DNA of 39,959 bases, taken from Gammaproteobacteria bacterium. Lineage in GTDB: Bacteria > Pseudomonadota > Gammaproteobacteria > GCA-001735895. Shown here piece after piece: positions 8,759 through 17,023 of this stretch. The DNA lies in the NCBI GenBank assembly GCA_029862005.1, contig JAOTYD010000030.1:1-39959 (forward strand). The letters are read 5' to 3'. The notes under the pieces are model-generated. The model saw only the letters and a list, made by a program, of their open reading frames with translations, searched no databases and was not told the DNA's origin. Position 1 is the stretch's first letter. Every line of letters starts with the position of its first letter. The translations under genes were made by a program, and so were the position numbers.

Positions 8759-10285
8759 ATGAATAACAGCAGACCTAATATACTCGTAATCCAGGCGGAC
8801 CAGCTCGCGGCAAACGCTATCGGGGCGTACCAGAATCCAATCGCGAGTACGCCACACATGGACTCACTGGCTGCCAGCGGCGCCGTTTTCGATTCCGCCT
8901 ATACCAATTTTCCGCTGTGTGCACCATCCCGGTTTTCGATGTTGGCGGGCCAGCTGGCCTCGACCATAGGCGCCTACGACAACGGGGCGGAGTTTCCTTC
9001 GTCGATTCCTACTTTTGCCCATTACCTGCGCAATCTCGACTACCAGACCTGCCTGGTCGGTAAGATGCATTTCGTCGGTGCGGATCAACTGCACGGATTC
9101 GAACAACGGCTGACAACAGATATCTACCCTGGTGATTTCGGCTGGACCGGTGACTGGACCGAGGTGCGACCCAGCTTTGCCAACGACGCGGTGACGTTCA
9201 CCGACGCCGGCATCTGTCTGCGCAACGTGCAGCTCGAATACGATGATGAAGTCTGTCATCGTGCTCGACGCAAGATTTACGACCTGGCGCGTGGCAACGA
9301 TGAACGGCCCTTCATGCTGTTCACTTCGTTTACTCACCCGCACGATCCATTTCAATGTCGGCCCGAGCACTGGGATCGCTACCGGCACGACGATATCGAC
9401 ATGCCGGTCGTGAACACCGCGCAGGGGGACATGGACCCCTACAGCCTGCGCCTGATGGCACAGTACGCGCTCACGGGCAATCCCCCCACTGAGGAACAGG
9501 TGCGCGTGGCACGACACGCATACTACGGTTCGGTCAGTTATGTCGATGACCTGGTCGGTCAGTTACTCGAAGTGTTGAAAGAAACCGGCCTGCAAGACAA
9601 TACCGTCATCCTGCTGACCTCCGATCACGGCGAAATGCTGGGTGAGCACGGGCTCTGGTACAAGAAATCCTTCTTCGAGGAAGCCTGTCGGGTTCCATTG
9701 ATCATCAGTCACCCGCAGCTCGATCATCGATGCGTCAGTGCAAACGTTTCGTTGGTAGACCTGCTCCCCACGCTACTTGAAATCGCGGGCGATCGTGAGC
9801 AATCGAACCTGGTTGAGCCGGCGGCGGGACACAGCCTCTGGGGATTGACGACCGATTCTGTATCAGCCTGGGATCATCCTGTCTACGCTGAAAATCTCGC
9901 CGAAGGTTCTACCACCCCGCTGCTGATGGCCAGGCAGGGGCAGGTAAAATACGTTTACAGTGCGGTCGATCCCGAACAGTTATTCGATCTTGAAAAAGAT
10001 CCACATGAACAACTAAACCAGATTGAAAATCCTGAATACGGAGATAAACGCGAGACCTTGTCAAAACTGGTGCAACAGCAATGGGACGTCGAAACACTGG
10101 CGCGTGAAGTTTTTGCCAGCCAACGTCGGCGGCTGTTTCTGCGCGAAGCACTTGCCAAGGGCAAGCTCCAGGATTGGGATTACACGCCAGCCGATGAACT
10201 CGAACAACATTGCCTGCGTGCCGACAAGATTTACTCGCAGTGGGCTTACCAGGATATCCTCGGTTACCGGTTCCCGAAGACATGA
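8759..10285 (+). CDS. betC: Type I sulfatase, choline-sulfatase-like
   Basis: The product is 508 residues without signal peptide. The sulfatase signature C-x-P-S-R is CAPSR at 54-58, where Cys54 would become formylglycine. Asp14-Gln15 replaces the usual Asp-Asp pair, as in choline sulfatase, and SDHGEMLGEHG supplies the second metal-binding set. The C-terminus (from LFDLEKDPHEQLN through QWDVETLAREVFASQRRR to YRFP) has the layout of the choline-sulfatase C-terminal domain, and the phrases YDNGAEF, GKMH and TTDIYPGDFGWT match BetC proteins I know. The expected reaction is hydrolysis of choline-O-sulfate to choline and sulfate in the cytoplasm. The usual betI/betA/betB partners are absent, so a different sulfate ester is possible. 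The stop overlaps the amidase start. Confidence 0.88.
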   Translation: MNNSRPNILVIQADQLAANAIGAYQNPIASTPHMDSLAASGAVFDSAYTNFPLCAPSRFSMLAGQLASTIGAYDNGAEFPSSIPTFAHYLRNLDYQTCLVGKMHFVGADQLHGFEQRLTTDIYPGDFGWTGDWTEVRPSFANDAVTFTDAGICLRNVQLEYDDEVCHRARRKIYDLARGNDERPFMLFTSFTHPHDPFQCRPEHWDRYRHDDIDMPVVNTAQGDMDPYSLRLMAQYALTGNPPTEEQVRVARHAYYGSVSYVDDLVGQLLEVLKETGLQDNTVILLTSDHGEMLGEHGLWYKKSFFEEACRVPLIISHPQLDHRCVSANVSLVDLLPTLLEIAGDREQSNLVEPAAGHSLWGLTTDSVSAWDHPVYAENLAEGSTTPLLMARQGQVKYVYSAVDPEQLFDLEKDPHEQLNQIENPEYGDKRETLSKLVQQQWDVETLAREVFASQRRRLFLREALAKGKLQDWDYTPADELEQHCLRADKIYSQWAYQDILGYRFPKT

Positions 10286-11634
10286 TGCCGGGTTTGCGCA
10301 CACTTTCCGAGGCGCTGAGTCGCGGTGAAACGTCTTCAGTCAGCCTGGTTGAACAGGCGCTAACGCTGGCCAACCAGTCAGACTCGGTCTTTACCGCGAT
10401 TAACCCGGGTCTCCTGAACCTGGCACAGTCGATTGACAAGGCGCGCAAGAAATCACAATCGCTGTCACCGCTCGCCGGCATTCCGATTGCGCTCAAGGAT
10501 CTGTTTAACGTCAGGAACGAACGAACGCTGGCAGGCTCGACCGTGCGCGAGCACTATGCACAACCCGAAGCAGCCGACGCCGAGGTCGTGGCACCGTTGC
10601 GCGCCGCCGGGTTGCTGTTTCTGGGTCGCACCAACATGAGTGAATTCGCATTCTCGGGAATCGGTAAAAATCCGCACTATGGCACGCCCCTGTCGATATG
10701 GGACCGTGCAACCGGCCGTTTGCCCGGCGGTTCGTCTTCGGGAAGCGCGGTCGCCGTCGCCGAGGGGATTGTCGTGGCCGCACTCGGTTCCGACACCGCC
10801 GGCTCCTGCCGCATTCCAGCCGCCTTCAACGGTATTGTCGGCGTCAAGCCCAGCCATGGACGCATGTCGCTTAACGGAATCTATCCGCTATCACCCACGC
10901 TGGATGCACCGGGTCCGCTGGCAGTCGATGTCGACAGCTGCTTTATCCTGGATCAATTGATGTGCGCCAGGACGCAACCTGCCGCTGAGCTCCCTCGACT
11001 GGAACCGGCAAATCTCGAAATGATCAAGCTGGTCATTCCCGAAGCGCGCGTAATGGAAGATCTGGATGCCGAAGTGCGAGGTGCATTCGAACGATCGGTC
11101 GATGCACTCGCTGCTGCCGGAGTCAACATTCGTCAGGCCGCAATGCCGGTGCTCGATCACTGTGACGATTTTTTCCGGGAACGCCCGATCGTCGTCTACG
11201 AAGTCTGGCAACATCATCGCGAAATGCTGCAACAGCACCTCGATGAATACGATCCGTTTGTCGGATTGCGCATGTCGGTTGGTGCTGAAATCAGCGTCGA
11301 GGAGCAGCAGAATCGATACCGCGAAAGAGATCGGATCGTCGACACCTTTAACCGGCAGTTCGAGTCACTGCATGCCGACGCACTGCTATACCCGAGTGTA
11401 GCCTGTGTCCCGCCGGCAATCTCCGAAACCGATGACGAGGACGATGCCCGACGCGTCAACCTGCGCTGCCTGCGCAACACTGCGACCGTCAACTATTTTG
11501 ACGGTTGCTCGATCAGTCTGCCATGTCACCGGCCCGGCGAGCCGCCAGTTGGAATCATGCTCTCCGCTGCCAACGGTCGCGATGATAGACTCTATCAGTT
11601 AGCCGCCGCGATCGAAGCCACATTAAAAACATGA
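10282..11634 (+). CDS. Amidase signature family enzyme
   Basis: From the ATG at 10282 the product is 450 residues. The start overlaps the sulfatase stop as ATGA, which is why I prefer it over the in-frame upstream ATG at 10210. The Ser-cisSer-Lys triad is visible: Lys72 (IALKDLFNV), Ser151 (GGSSSGSAVAVA) and Ser175 (GSDTAGSCRIP). The family hydrolyses carboxamides, or acts on Gln in GatA. No GatB/C partners are nearby, so it is probably a free-standing amidohydrolase. Translational coupling to the sulfatase suggests both act on one compound or on products of one route, but the substrate cannot be read from sequence. Confidence 0.9.
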   Translation: MMPGLRTLSEALSRGETSSVSLVEQALTLANQSDSVFTAINPGLLNLAQSIDKARKKSQSLSPLAGIPIALKDLFNVRNERTLAGSTVREHYAQPEAADAEVVAPLRAAGLLFLGRTNMSEFAFSGIGKNPHYGTPLSIWDRATGRLPGGSSSGSAVAVAEGIVVAALGSDTAGSCRIPAAFNGIVGVKPSHGRMSLNGIYPLSPTLDAPGPLAVDVDSCFILDQLMCARTQPAAELPRLEPANLEMIKLVIPEARVMEDLDAEVRGAFERSVDALAAAGVNIRQAAMPVLDHCDDFFRERPIVVYEVWQHHREMLQQHLDEYDPFVGLRMSVGAEISVEEQQNRYRERDRIVDTFNRQFESLHADALLYPSVACVPPAISETDDEDDARRVNLRCLRNTATVNYFDGCSISLPCHRPGEPPVGIMLSAANGRDDRLYQLAAAIEATLKT

Positions 11635-12022
11635 CAATACCGCACAAGCGGGAATGCAGTGCACCAATGATGCGCAGTTTTGCACCACTTGAAATCAAAT
11701 CTTTATATTTTTAGCCTACATTTGCATGCTCACGAAGGCTCACTATATTAGTGCCTGGGCATGCCTACCCGAATTGAGACCAGGATCGAGAACCTGGTCG
11801 AGCAAAACCAGCCGCGTATCCAGAAAGCTGCCTGACGCGATCAGGATGCGCATCCGGGCGAACCGACGACACCGGGCGACCGGGATTATCGCTTGTATCA
11901 GGAGGATGTGATAAGCGTTGCGAGTACGGACGGCGAACTATTGTCGTCGCAGCGGCACCATTCACTTTGGTATCTTGCCTGCCAGCCAATCGTTGCAATC
12001 GCCATCATCTAATAATACGAAG
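11635..12022 (+). other. Non-coding stretch with a possible decayed small ORF
   Basis: No intact gene is evident between the amidase and hemN. A plus-strand frame opens at ATG 11761, runs 24 codons (MPTRIETRIENLVEQN and on), meets TGA at 11833-11835, and continues in the same frame for 58 more codons to TAA at 12010-12012. Its wording after the stop (RDYRLYQEDVISVASTDGEL) looks protein-like, so it may be a small gene with a nonsense mutation, but I recognise no family. Other short frames here are not credible. Confidence 0.3.
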
Positions 12023-12036
12023 TTGACTCAGATCAA
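12023..12036 (+). promoter_or_regulatory. FNR/Anr box upstream of hemN
   Basis: TTGACTCAGATCAA matches the FNR consensus TTGAT-N4-ATCAA at 9 of 10 fixed bases. Its centre is at 12029.5. A good -10 (TATATT, 12063-12068) follows, giving a start of transcription near 12072-12076, about 41-46 bases from the centre, typical of class II FNR activation. Confidence 0.8.
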
Positions 12037-12092
12037 TGCAGATTGGCTTTGGCGAGTTAATCTATATTTTAAATATGAACAGCGCCTTTTTG

Positions 12093-13484
12093 ATGTCCAG
12101 AGCACCCTTATTTCAGGAAGACCTGATCAACCGTTATGACAAACCGGGACCGCGTTACACCTCTTATCCCCCGGCAACCGAGTTTCACGACCAGATTTCA
12201 GAATCCGACTACCGCACCTGGGCCGGTCAAAGCAACGAAGAGCCGATTCCAAAACCGTTATCGCTTTATTTTCATATTCCGTTTTGCAGCTCGATTTGCT
12301 ACTACTGCGCTTGTAACAAGGTCATTACCATGAAAAAGGAGCGTGCCGAACCTTACCTGCAGGACCTGTATCGTGAAATTGAAATCCAGGGGCGCCTGTT
12401 TGATGCAGATCGGGAGGTTCGCCAACTGCACTGGGGCGGCGGTACCCCGGGATTCCTGTCGCATCAGCAATCAGGGCAGTTGATGGAAAAGATTGCGCAG
12501 CACTTTAAACTCAAGCCCGAAGCCGATACGGATTACGCCATCGAACTCGATCCCCGTGTAATCGAAAAAGGCGGGATCTCGCACCTGCGGGCACTCGGAT
12601 TCAATCGCATCAGTATCGGCGTACAGGATCTTGATGAGAAAGTTCAAAAGGCCGTCAACCGGGTGCAAAGCCTGGAGACAACCTCGGCGGTAATCGATGA
12701 TGCCCGTCGCCATGGCATGCGTTCGATCAATATCGATTTGATTTACGGATTACCGCATCAAACCCTGGAAAGCTTTGCCGCAACCCTCGACCGGATTATC
12801 GATTTAGATCCCGATCGGATCGCAATGTATAACTATGCACACTTGCCGCACCGGTTTCCGCCGCAGCGGCGTATCCAGGCGGAGGATTTACCCAATGCGG
12901 CCGATAAGCTTTCAATTTTGCATAGCGCTATCGACAAGTTGTGCGCCGCGGGCTACGAGTATATCGGAATGGACCATTTCGCCAGGCCTGATGACGAACT
13001 TGCGGTGGCGCAGCGCAGCGGTAACCTGCATCGAAATTTTCAGGGATACTCCGCCCATGCGCAATGCGACTCAATCGGTTTCGGTGTTTCCGCGATCAGC
13101 CACGTTAGTGACAACTTCAGTCAAAACACGCTCAGCCTCGAGTCCTACCATGAAAGCCTCGACCGAGAGCAGTTACCGGTGATTCGAGGATTTTGTAGCG
13201 ACGAAGACGATCTATTGCGTCGCGAAATAATTCAAAGCCTGGTTTGCCATTTTCATCTCGATACTGAGCGTATTGCCAGGCGCTGGGAAATTGATTTTGG
13301 CGAATACTTTGCACACGAACTGGGGGACCTGCGGGAGATGGAACTCGACGGCCTCGTTAAGGTTAACGATAACCAGATAATCGTCCGCGAAGCGGGCCGT
13401 TTACTGGTACGCAACATTTGCATGATCTTTGACCGTTACCAGCGGGACGGAAAAGTCACGGGGTCATTTTCCAGAACTGTCTAA
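12093..13484 (+). CDS. hemN: Oxygen-independent coproporphyrinogen III oxidase HemN
   Basis: The product is 463 residues from ATG 12093, the usual HemN size. It decarboxylates coproporphyrinogen III to protoporphyrinogen IX without O2 in haem synthesis, using S-adenosylmethionine. It opens with NRYDKPGPRYTSYPPATEF, typical of HemN, and has the radical-SAM cluster motif C65-x3-C69-x2-C72 plus Cys74 (FCSSICYYCAC), with GGGTP downstream. In-frame ATGs at 12036 and 12075 lie at or before the predicted FNR-dependent transcription start, so 12093 is preferred, though its ribosome site is weak. The upstream FNR box and the adjoining cco genes fit low-oxygen haem supply for cbb3 oxidase. Confidence 0.95.
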   Translation: MSRAPLFQEDLINRYDKPGPRYTSYPPATEFHDQISESDYRTWAGQSNEEPIPKPLSLYFHIPFCSSICYYCACNKVITMKKERAEPYLQDLYREIEIQGRLFDADREVRQLHWGGGTPGFLSHQQSGQLMEKIAQHFKLKPEADTDYAIELDPRVIEKGGISHLRALGFNRISIGVQDLDEKVQKAVNRVQSLETTSAVIDDARRHGMRSINIDLIYGLPHQTLESFAATLDRIIDLDPDRIAMYNYAHLPHRFPPQRRIQAEDLPNAADKLSILHSAIDKLCAAGYEYIGMDHFARPDDELAVAQRSGNLHRNFQGYSAHAQCDSIGFGVSAISHVSDNFSQNTLSLESYHESLDREQLPVIRGFCSDEDDLLRREIIQSLVCHFHLDTERIARRWEIDFGEYFAHELGDLREMELDGLVKVNDNQIIVREAGRLLVRNICMIFDRYQRDGKVTGSFSRTV

Positions 13485-13501
13485 CCGTAAGGCTAATTTA
13501 G

Positions 13502-13515
13502 TTGACGTGGATCAA
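13502..13515 (+). promoter_or_regulatory. FNR/Anr box with -10 for a short plus-strand transcript
   Basis: TTGACGTGGATCAA matches 9 of 10 FNR positions, centre 13508.5. A -10 hexamer TAGAAT sits at 13538-13543, which puts the transcription start near 13550, exactly 41.5 bases from the box centre. No protein gene follows on this strand before the terminator at 13585, so the target would be a short RNA. Confidence 0.75.
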
Positions 13516-13549
13516 TAAACCCGGTTCAGGCGCTCACTAGAATTCTTTA

Positions 13550-13614
13550 TTGACTCCTACTCTTAACTACATCTTAGAGTATTTAGCCGGCATCTTCCCG
13601 CCGGCTATTTTTTT
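13550..13614 (+). ncRNA. Putative FNR-activated small RNA (about 65 nt)
   Basis: The segment runs from the predicted class II FNR start at about 13550 to the intrinsic terminator at 13585-13614. It holds no reading frame of note. Near its 5' end is CTCCT (13554-13558 region), complementary to a Shine-Dalgarno core, a feature of Hfq-type regulators that block ribosome binding. Its last 30 bases are antisense to the 3' end of ccoS. FNR-activated sRNAs are known (FnrS in Escherichia coli), but this one shares position and logic only, not sequence that I can recognise. It could instead be just the tail of the hemN transcript. Confidence 0.45.
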
Positions 13615-13768
13615 GTCTGTCTACAACCCGGTCCTCGTCCATCAGGATTCGATGCCCGGGACCTTCGAGATCATCGTACTGCCCGTCCTTTACCGCCCAT
13701 AACAGTATCCACACGATCACCCCGAGCAATATCAGCGAAATCGGAATCAGCAGGTAGATTATTTCCAT
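13583..13768 (-). CDS. ccoS: CcoS, cbb3 oxidase maturation protein
   Basis: The product is 61 residues with one N-terminal membrane helix (LLIPISLILLGVIVWILLWAV) followed by the CcoS-type tail KDGQYDDLEGPGHRIL. CcoS is a small inner-membrane protein needed for correct haem/copper assembly of cbb3 oxidase. Its ATG overlaps the ccoI stop (TAATG), so the pair is translationally coupled. The gene's 3' end is shared, on the other strand, with a terminator. Confidence 0.93.
   Translation of the reverse strand: MEIIYLLIPISLILLGVIVWILLWAVKDGQYDDLEGPGHRILMDEDRVVDRQKNSRREDAG
13585..13614 (+). terminator. Rho-independent terminator
   Basis: AGCCGGC (13585-13591), an 8-base loop, GCCGGCT (13600-13606), then A and seven T. 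It acts on plus-strand transcripts (hemN and/or the putative sRNA) and overlaps the end of the minus-strand ccoS coding region. Confidence 0.85.
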
Positions 13769-16257
13769 TAACGTATCAACCTCGATGCATTCAGCACCAC
13801 CAGTAACGAGCTTATCGACATACCAATCGCGGCCAGCCAGGGCGCGACCACTCCCATCGCGGCAGCCGGGATGGCGCCGAAATTATACACCAGGGCCCAG
13901 GCCATGTTCTGGTAAATGATGCGCTGGGTTCGAACGGCAATTACCATTGCCTGCGCAATCGTCGGCAAATGATTCGCCGTCAGCACAATATCGGCGCTGG
14001 TTTTGGCCAGTGCGCTGGCACCGCCCATCGCGATCGAAACATCCGCAGCGGACAGCACCGGCGCATCATTGACACCATCGCCGACCATGAGTACCACCGC
14101 TGATTTGGACTGCAGCACCTGGACCGCTTTCATTTTTGCCTGCGGAGACATCTGCGCCCGGTAATCCTGGATCCCGGTAAGCTGGGCCACCTGGCGCGCC
14201 GTGGCTTCGCGATCGCCGGTCATTAAAATCACCGACTTCCCTCTCTCCTGCAGGACTTCGATCAAGGTCCTGGCATCTTCGCGCAGGCCATCGACGAAGG
14301 TAAACATGGCAATGACACAATCGGTGCGCGCCAGGATCACCGCGGTGACCGCATCCGGTTCAATTTCTGCCAGCCATTCCTCGGGAACAGGTTCATCGCA
14401 GTGTCTGGCAACAAAGTCACTGTTTCCAATCATATAATCGTCGTCATCGATGCGTGCACGAATGCCGCCACCGGCGATACTGGTAACCTGTTCAACTTGA
14501 GCTTGCTTAACGGTTCCGGCTTCACGCACCAACTCCCGGGCCAGTGGATGTTCGGAATGCGCCTCGAGGGCAGCCGCGAGTTGCAGGCACTGTTCCCGGC
14601 TGAATCCGGCGCTACATATTATCCGCTCGAGCCTCGGCCTGCCCTCGGTCAGCGTGCCAGTCTTGTCGAATACCACGTGGGTTACCCGGTTTAGTGTTTC
14701 CAGCGCCGAGCCACGTTTGACCAGTAGCCCGGCAGACTGCATCTTGCCGAGGGTCGCACTAATCGCGGTTGGTATTGCCAGCGAAAGCGCGCAGGGGCAG
14801 CTGACGATTAACACCGCAAGCGCTATCTCAAACCAGCGCCCGGCGTCATGCTGCCACCAGAATACCGCGACACTCAATACGATCAGCAACACGATACTGA
14901 TAAAACGCGCAGCCACACGATCGGCAAGGCGTGCCAGCGGCGGTTTCTCGGCCTGGGCGCGTTCGATCGTGCGCTGAATTTCCGCCATCACCGTGTTTGC
15001 GCCAACGGCCGTGACTTCCATCTGCAATGGATTGGTGACATTAATACTGCCGCCGAGCAAGCGATTACCCCCCTTTTTATCCACCGGAAGACTCTCACCA
15101 TTTAACAGGGATTCGTCGAGCGCCGAAAAACCGGCGACGATTTTCCCGTCCGCAGGCACCGTCTCACCGGGCCGAACCAGCACCCGATCACCCGGTGCGA
15201 GTGTCGCCGCTGCGACCGACTCCTCAACCAGTCCATCCGGCGACAGGCGGGTGGTCACAACCGGCAATGACTGGGCCAGTTGTTCCACGGAGGCGGCACA
15301 GCGCTGGCGTGCCATGTTTTCCAGAAACCGACTCGCGGATAAAAAGAATACAAACATTACGACCGAATCAAAATATATCTCTCCATGTCCGCTTATGGTT
15401 GCAATTGCACTGCTCGCAAAGGCGATGCCAATTGCGAGCGATACCGGAACGTCCATTCCCACCCGGCGACGCGTCAGGTCGCGCCAGGCAGAGATAAAAA
15501 ATGGCGTTGCCGAGTAGAATACGACCGGTAGCGTCAGTCCCAGATTGAGCCAGCGAAAGAACTGTTCGAAGCCGCGCTCCATGCCCGACCAGGTACCGGC
15601 GTAGAGGCTGATCGAGAGCATCATGACCTGCATGCCGAATAGCCCGGCGACCGCGAGCCGGCGCTGCTGCTGGCGCCGCTCGCGTTGATGCGATTCCTGC
15701 TGCTGATCGGGATTGTAGGGCAGTGCGCGATAGCCGATCTTCTGGATCGACTGTAATATCTCGCTGAGCTTGATCCGCGTATCGTCCCACCGCACCAGGG
15801 CACGCCGAGTGGCATAGTTTACGCGCACGTCCTTGACCCCGGGCAATCCCGCCAGGTACTGCTCGTTCAGCCAGATACAGGCAGCACAGGTGATACCCTC
15901 GAGAATCAGGCTGGCCTCGCGCAGCTCTGCACCTAGCGAGTGCACGAACTGGTTCTGGATATCGGGCAGATCGTAGATTTCGGTTGCACGCAGGAATTCA
16001 GGCACCAGTTCCTGTCCGCTTGGCGAAACCTCGGTCCTGACCCGGTAAAAACTCTCATGACCCGACGCCACGATTGCTTCCGCCACGACCTGGCAACCGT
16101 GACAGCACATCGGTTGGCTGACACCATCGATGCGAACCGCGAGGTCCAGATCCGCAGGCACCGGCAAGCCGCAATGAAAACAGTCATTGCTGCCGGTAGT
16201 GGTAAAGCCTGCAACGGATTGATCAGATTTTCTGTAATCCATGGGTTTGGGTATCAC
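13768..16257 (-). CDS. ccoI: CcoI/FixI copper-exporting P-type ATPase for cbb3 assembly
   Basis: The product is 829 residues. An N-terminal cysteine-rich segment (C26-x2-C29, then MCCHGC at 50-55) precedes an HMA domain with GITCAAC (Cys124, Cys127). The membrane part contains the transport motif C487-P-C489, followed by the phosphorylation site Asp531 in DKTGTLTEG, and the hinge GDGVND near the C-terminus. This P1B-type layout with the extra N-terminal Cys segment is that of FixI/CcoI, which delivers copper to the CuB site of cbb3 oxidase. ATG at 16257 is followed by an alternative ATG at 16242. It reads away from the FNR box at 16296-16309. Confidence 0.95.
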   Translation of the reverse strand: MIPKPMDYRKSDQSVAGFTTTGSNDCFHCGLPVPADLDLAVRIDGVSQPMCCHGCQVVAEAIVASGHESFYRVRTEVSPSGQELVPEFLRATEIYDLPDIQNQFVHSLGAELREASLILEGITCAACIWLNEQYLAGLPGVKDVRVNYATRRALVRWDDTRIKLSEILQSIQKIGYRALPYNPDQQQESHQRERRQQQRRLAVAGLFGMQVMMLSISLYAGTWSGMERGFEQFFRWLNLGLTLPVVFYSATPFFISAWRDLTRRRVGMDVPVSLAIGIAFASSAIATISGHGEIYFDSVVMFVFFLSASRFLENMARQRCAASVEQLAQSLPVVTTRLSPDGLVEESVAAATLAPGDRVLVRPGETVPADGKIVAGFSALDESLLNGESLPVDKKGGNRLLGGSINVTNPLQMEVTAVGANTVMAEIQRTIERAQAEKPPLARLADRVAARFISIVLLIVLSVAVFWWQHDAGRWFEIALAVLIVSCPCALSLAIPTAISATLGKMQSAGLLVKRGSALETLNRVTHVVFDKTGTLTEGRPRLERIICSAGFSREQCLQLAAALEAHSEHPLARELVREAGTVKQAQVEQVTSIAGGGIRARIDDDDYMIGNSDFVARHCDEPVPEEWLAEIEPDAVTAVILARTDCVIAMFTFVDGLREDARTLIEVLQERGKSVILMTGDREATARQVAQLTGIQDYRAQMSPQAKMKAVQVLQSKSAVVLMVGDGVNDAPVLSAADVSIAMGGASALAKTSADIVLTANHLPTIAQAMVIAVRTQRIIYQNMAWALVYNFGAIPAAAMGVVAPWLAAIGMSISSLLVVLNASRLIR

Positions 16258-16295
16258 TGATTGCAGGAACGATGCAACATTAATATTATTCGCGT

Positions 16296-16309
16296 TTGAT
16301 CTGAATCAA
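16296..16309. promoter_or_regulatory. Perfect FNR/Anr box in the divergent ccoI / Yip1-cco region
   Basis: TTGATCTGAATCAA matches all ten fixed positions of the FNR site, centre 16302.5. On the plus strand AATAAT (16331-16336) gives a transcription start near 16344, about 41.5 bases away, so class II activation of the Yip1-like gene and probably ccoNOQP is likely. For ccoI on the minus strand the spacing to a good -10 is not clear. Confidence 0.88.
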
Positions 16310-16366
16310 TAACGCACTGTACGCTTGATGAATAATCCACGCTAACTAATAACAAGATTTGGCGCC

Positions 16367-16969
16367 ATGTTTATACAAAACCTTATCGGGCTTTTCACCG
16401 ACCCTGCGCATGCGTGGGAAAACATCCGTGAACAGCAGAAAAGCCAGGGCAAGACCTCGGTTGGTCACGTTTTCATTCTCGCTTTGATCCCGGCGATATC
16501 GGGATACATCGGCACCACGCAGGTTGGCTGGCGCATCGGCGTTGGCGACCCGATCCGCATCACCGGTGATTCGGCCTTTGCAATCGCCGTTATTTACTAT
16601 CTCGCATTGCTGGTCGGTGTCTTCAGCATCGGCTGGGTAATCCACCTGCTCGGTAAGGCTTACGAGGTGGTTAAACCGCTGCCCCTTTGTATTGCGCTTG
16701 CAGCCTACACTGCAACCCCGTTATTTTTAATCGGCATAATGCAAGTCTACCCGGTGCTGTGGCTGAACATGCTGCTGGGTCTGCCAGCACTCGCCTACAC
16801 CGTCTACCTGCTTTATTCAGGACTACCCATCATGATGGAAATACCGACCGAACGCGGTTTTCTGTACTCATCCGCGATTCTCGCGGTCGGACTGGTGGCA
16901 CTGGTTTCATTGCTGGCAATGACCGCTCTGCTCTGGGGTATGGGCCTGCAGCCGGTATTTACCTACTAA
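16367..16969 (+). CDS. Yip1-family multi-pass membrane protein
   Basis: The product is 200 residues with about five membrane helices (HVFILALIPAISGYIG, AIAVIYYLALLVGVFSIGWVI, the LCIALAAYTATPLFLIGIM region, LGLPALAYTVYLLYSGLP, SAILAVGLVALVSLLAM). The start (MFIQNLIGLFTDPAHAWENI) and the P-L-x-x-x-x-A-x-x-x-T-P segment are typical of bacterial Yip1-domain proteins. The role in bacteria is unknown. The FNR-box promoter and position directly before ccoN suggest use under low oxygen. Confidence 0.85.
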   Translation: MFIQNLIGLFTDPAHAWENIREQQKSQGKTSVGHVFILALIPAISGYIGTTQVGWRIGVGDPIRITGDSAFAIAVIYYLALLVGVFSIGWVIHLLGKAYEVVKPLPLCIALAAYTATPLFLIGIMQVYPVLWLNMLLGLPALAYTVYLLYSGLPIMMEIPTERGFLYSSAILAVGLVALVSLLAMTALLWGMGLQPVFTY

Positions 16970-16991
16970 TTACCAATAGAGATTCAACTGT

Positions 16992-17005
16992 TTGATGTGG
17001 ATCAA
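16992..17005 (+). promoter_or_regulatory. Perfect FNR/Anr box just upstream of ccoN start codon
   Basis: TTGATGTGGATCAA matches all ten fixed positions, centre 16998.5. The ccoN ATG is at 17024, only 18 bases past the box, so class II activation would start transcription inside ccoN. The site more likely acts on a promoter overlapping it, for instance by repression, or serves a role not predictable from spacing alone. Confidence 0.8.
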
Positions 17006-17023
17006 GCGTCGAGGATGCACTAG

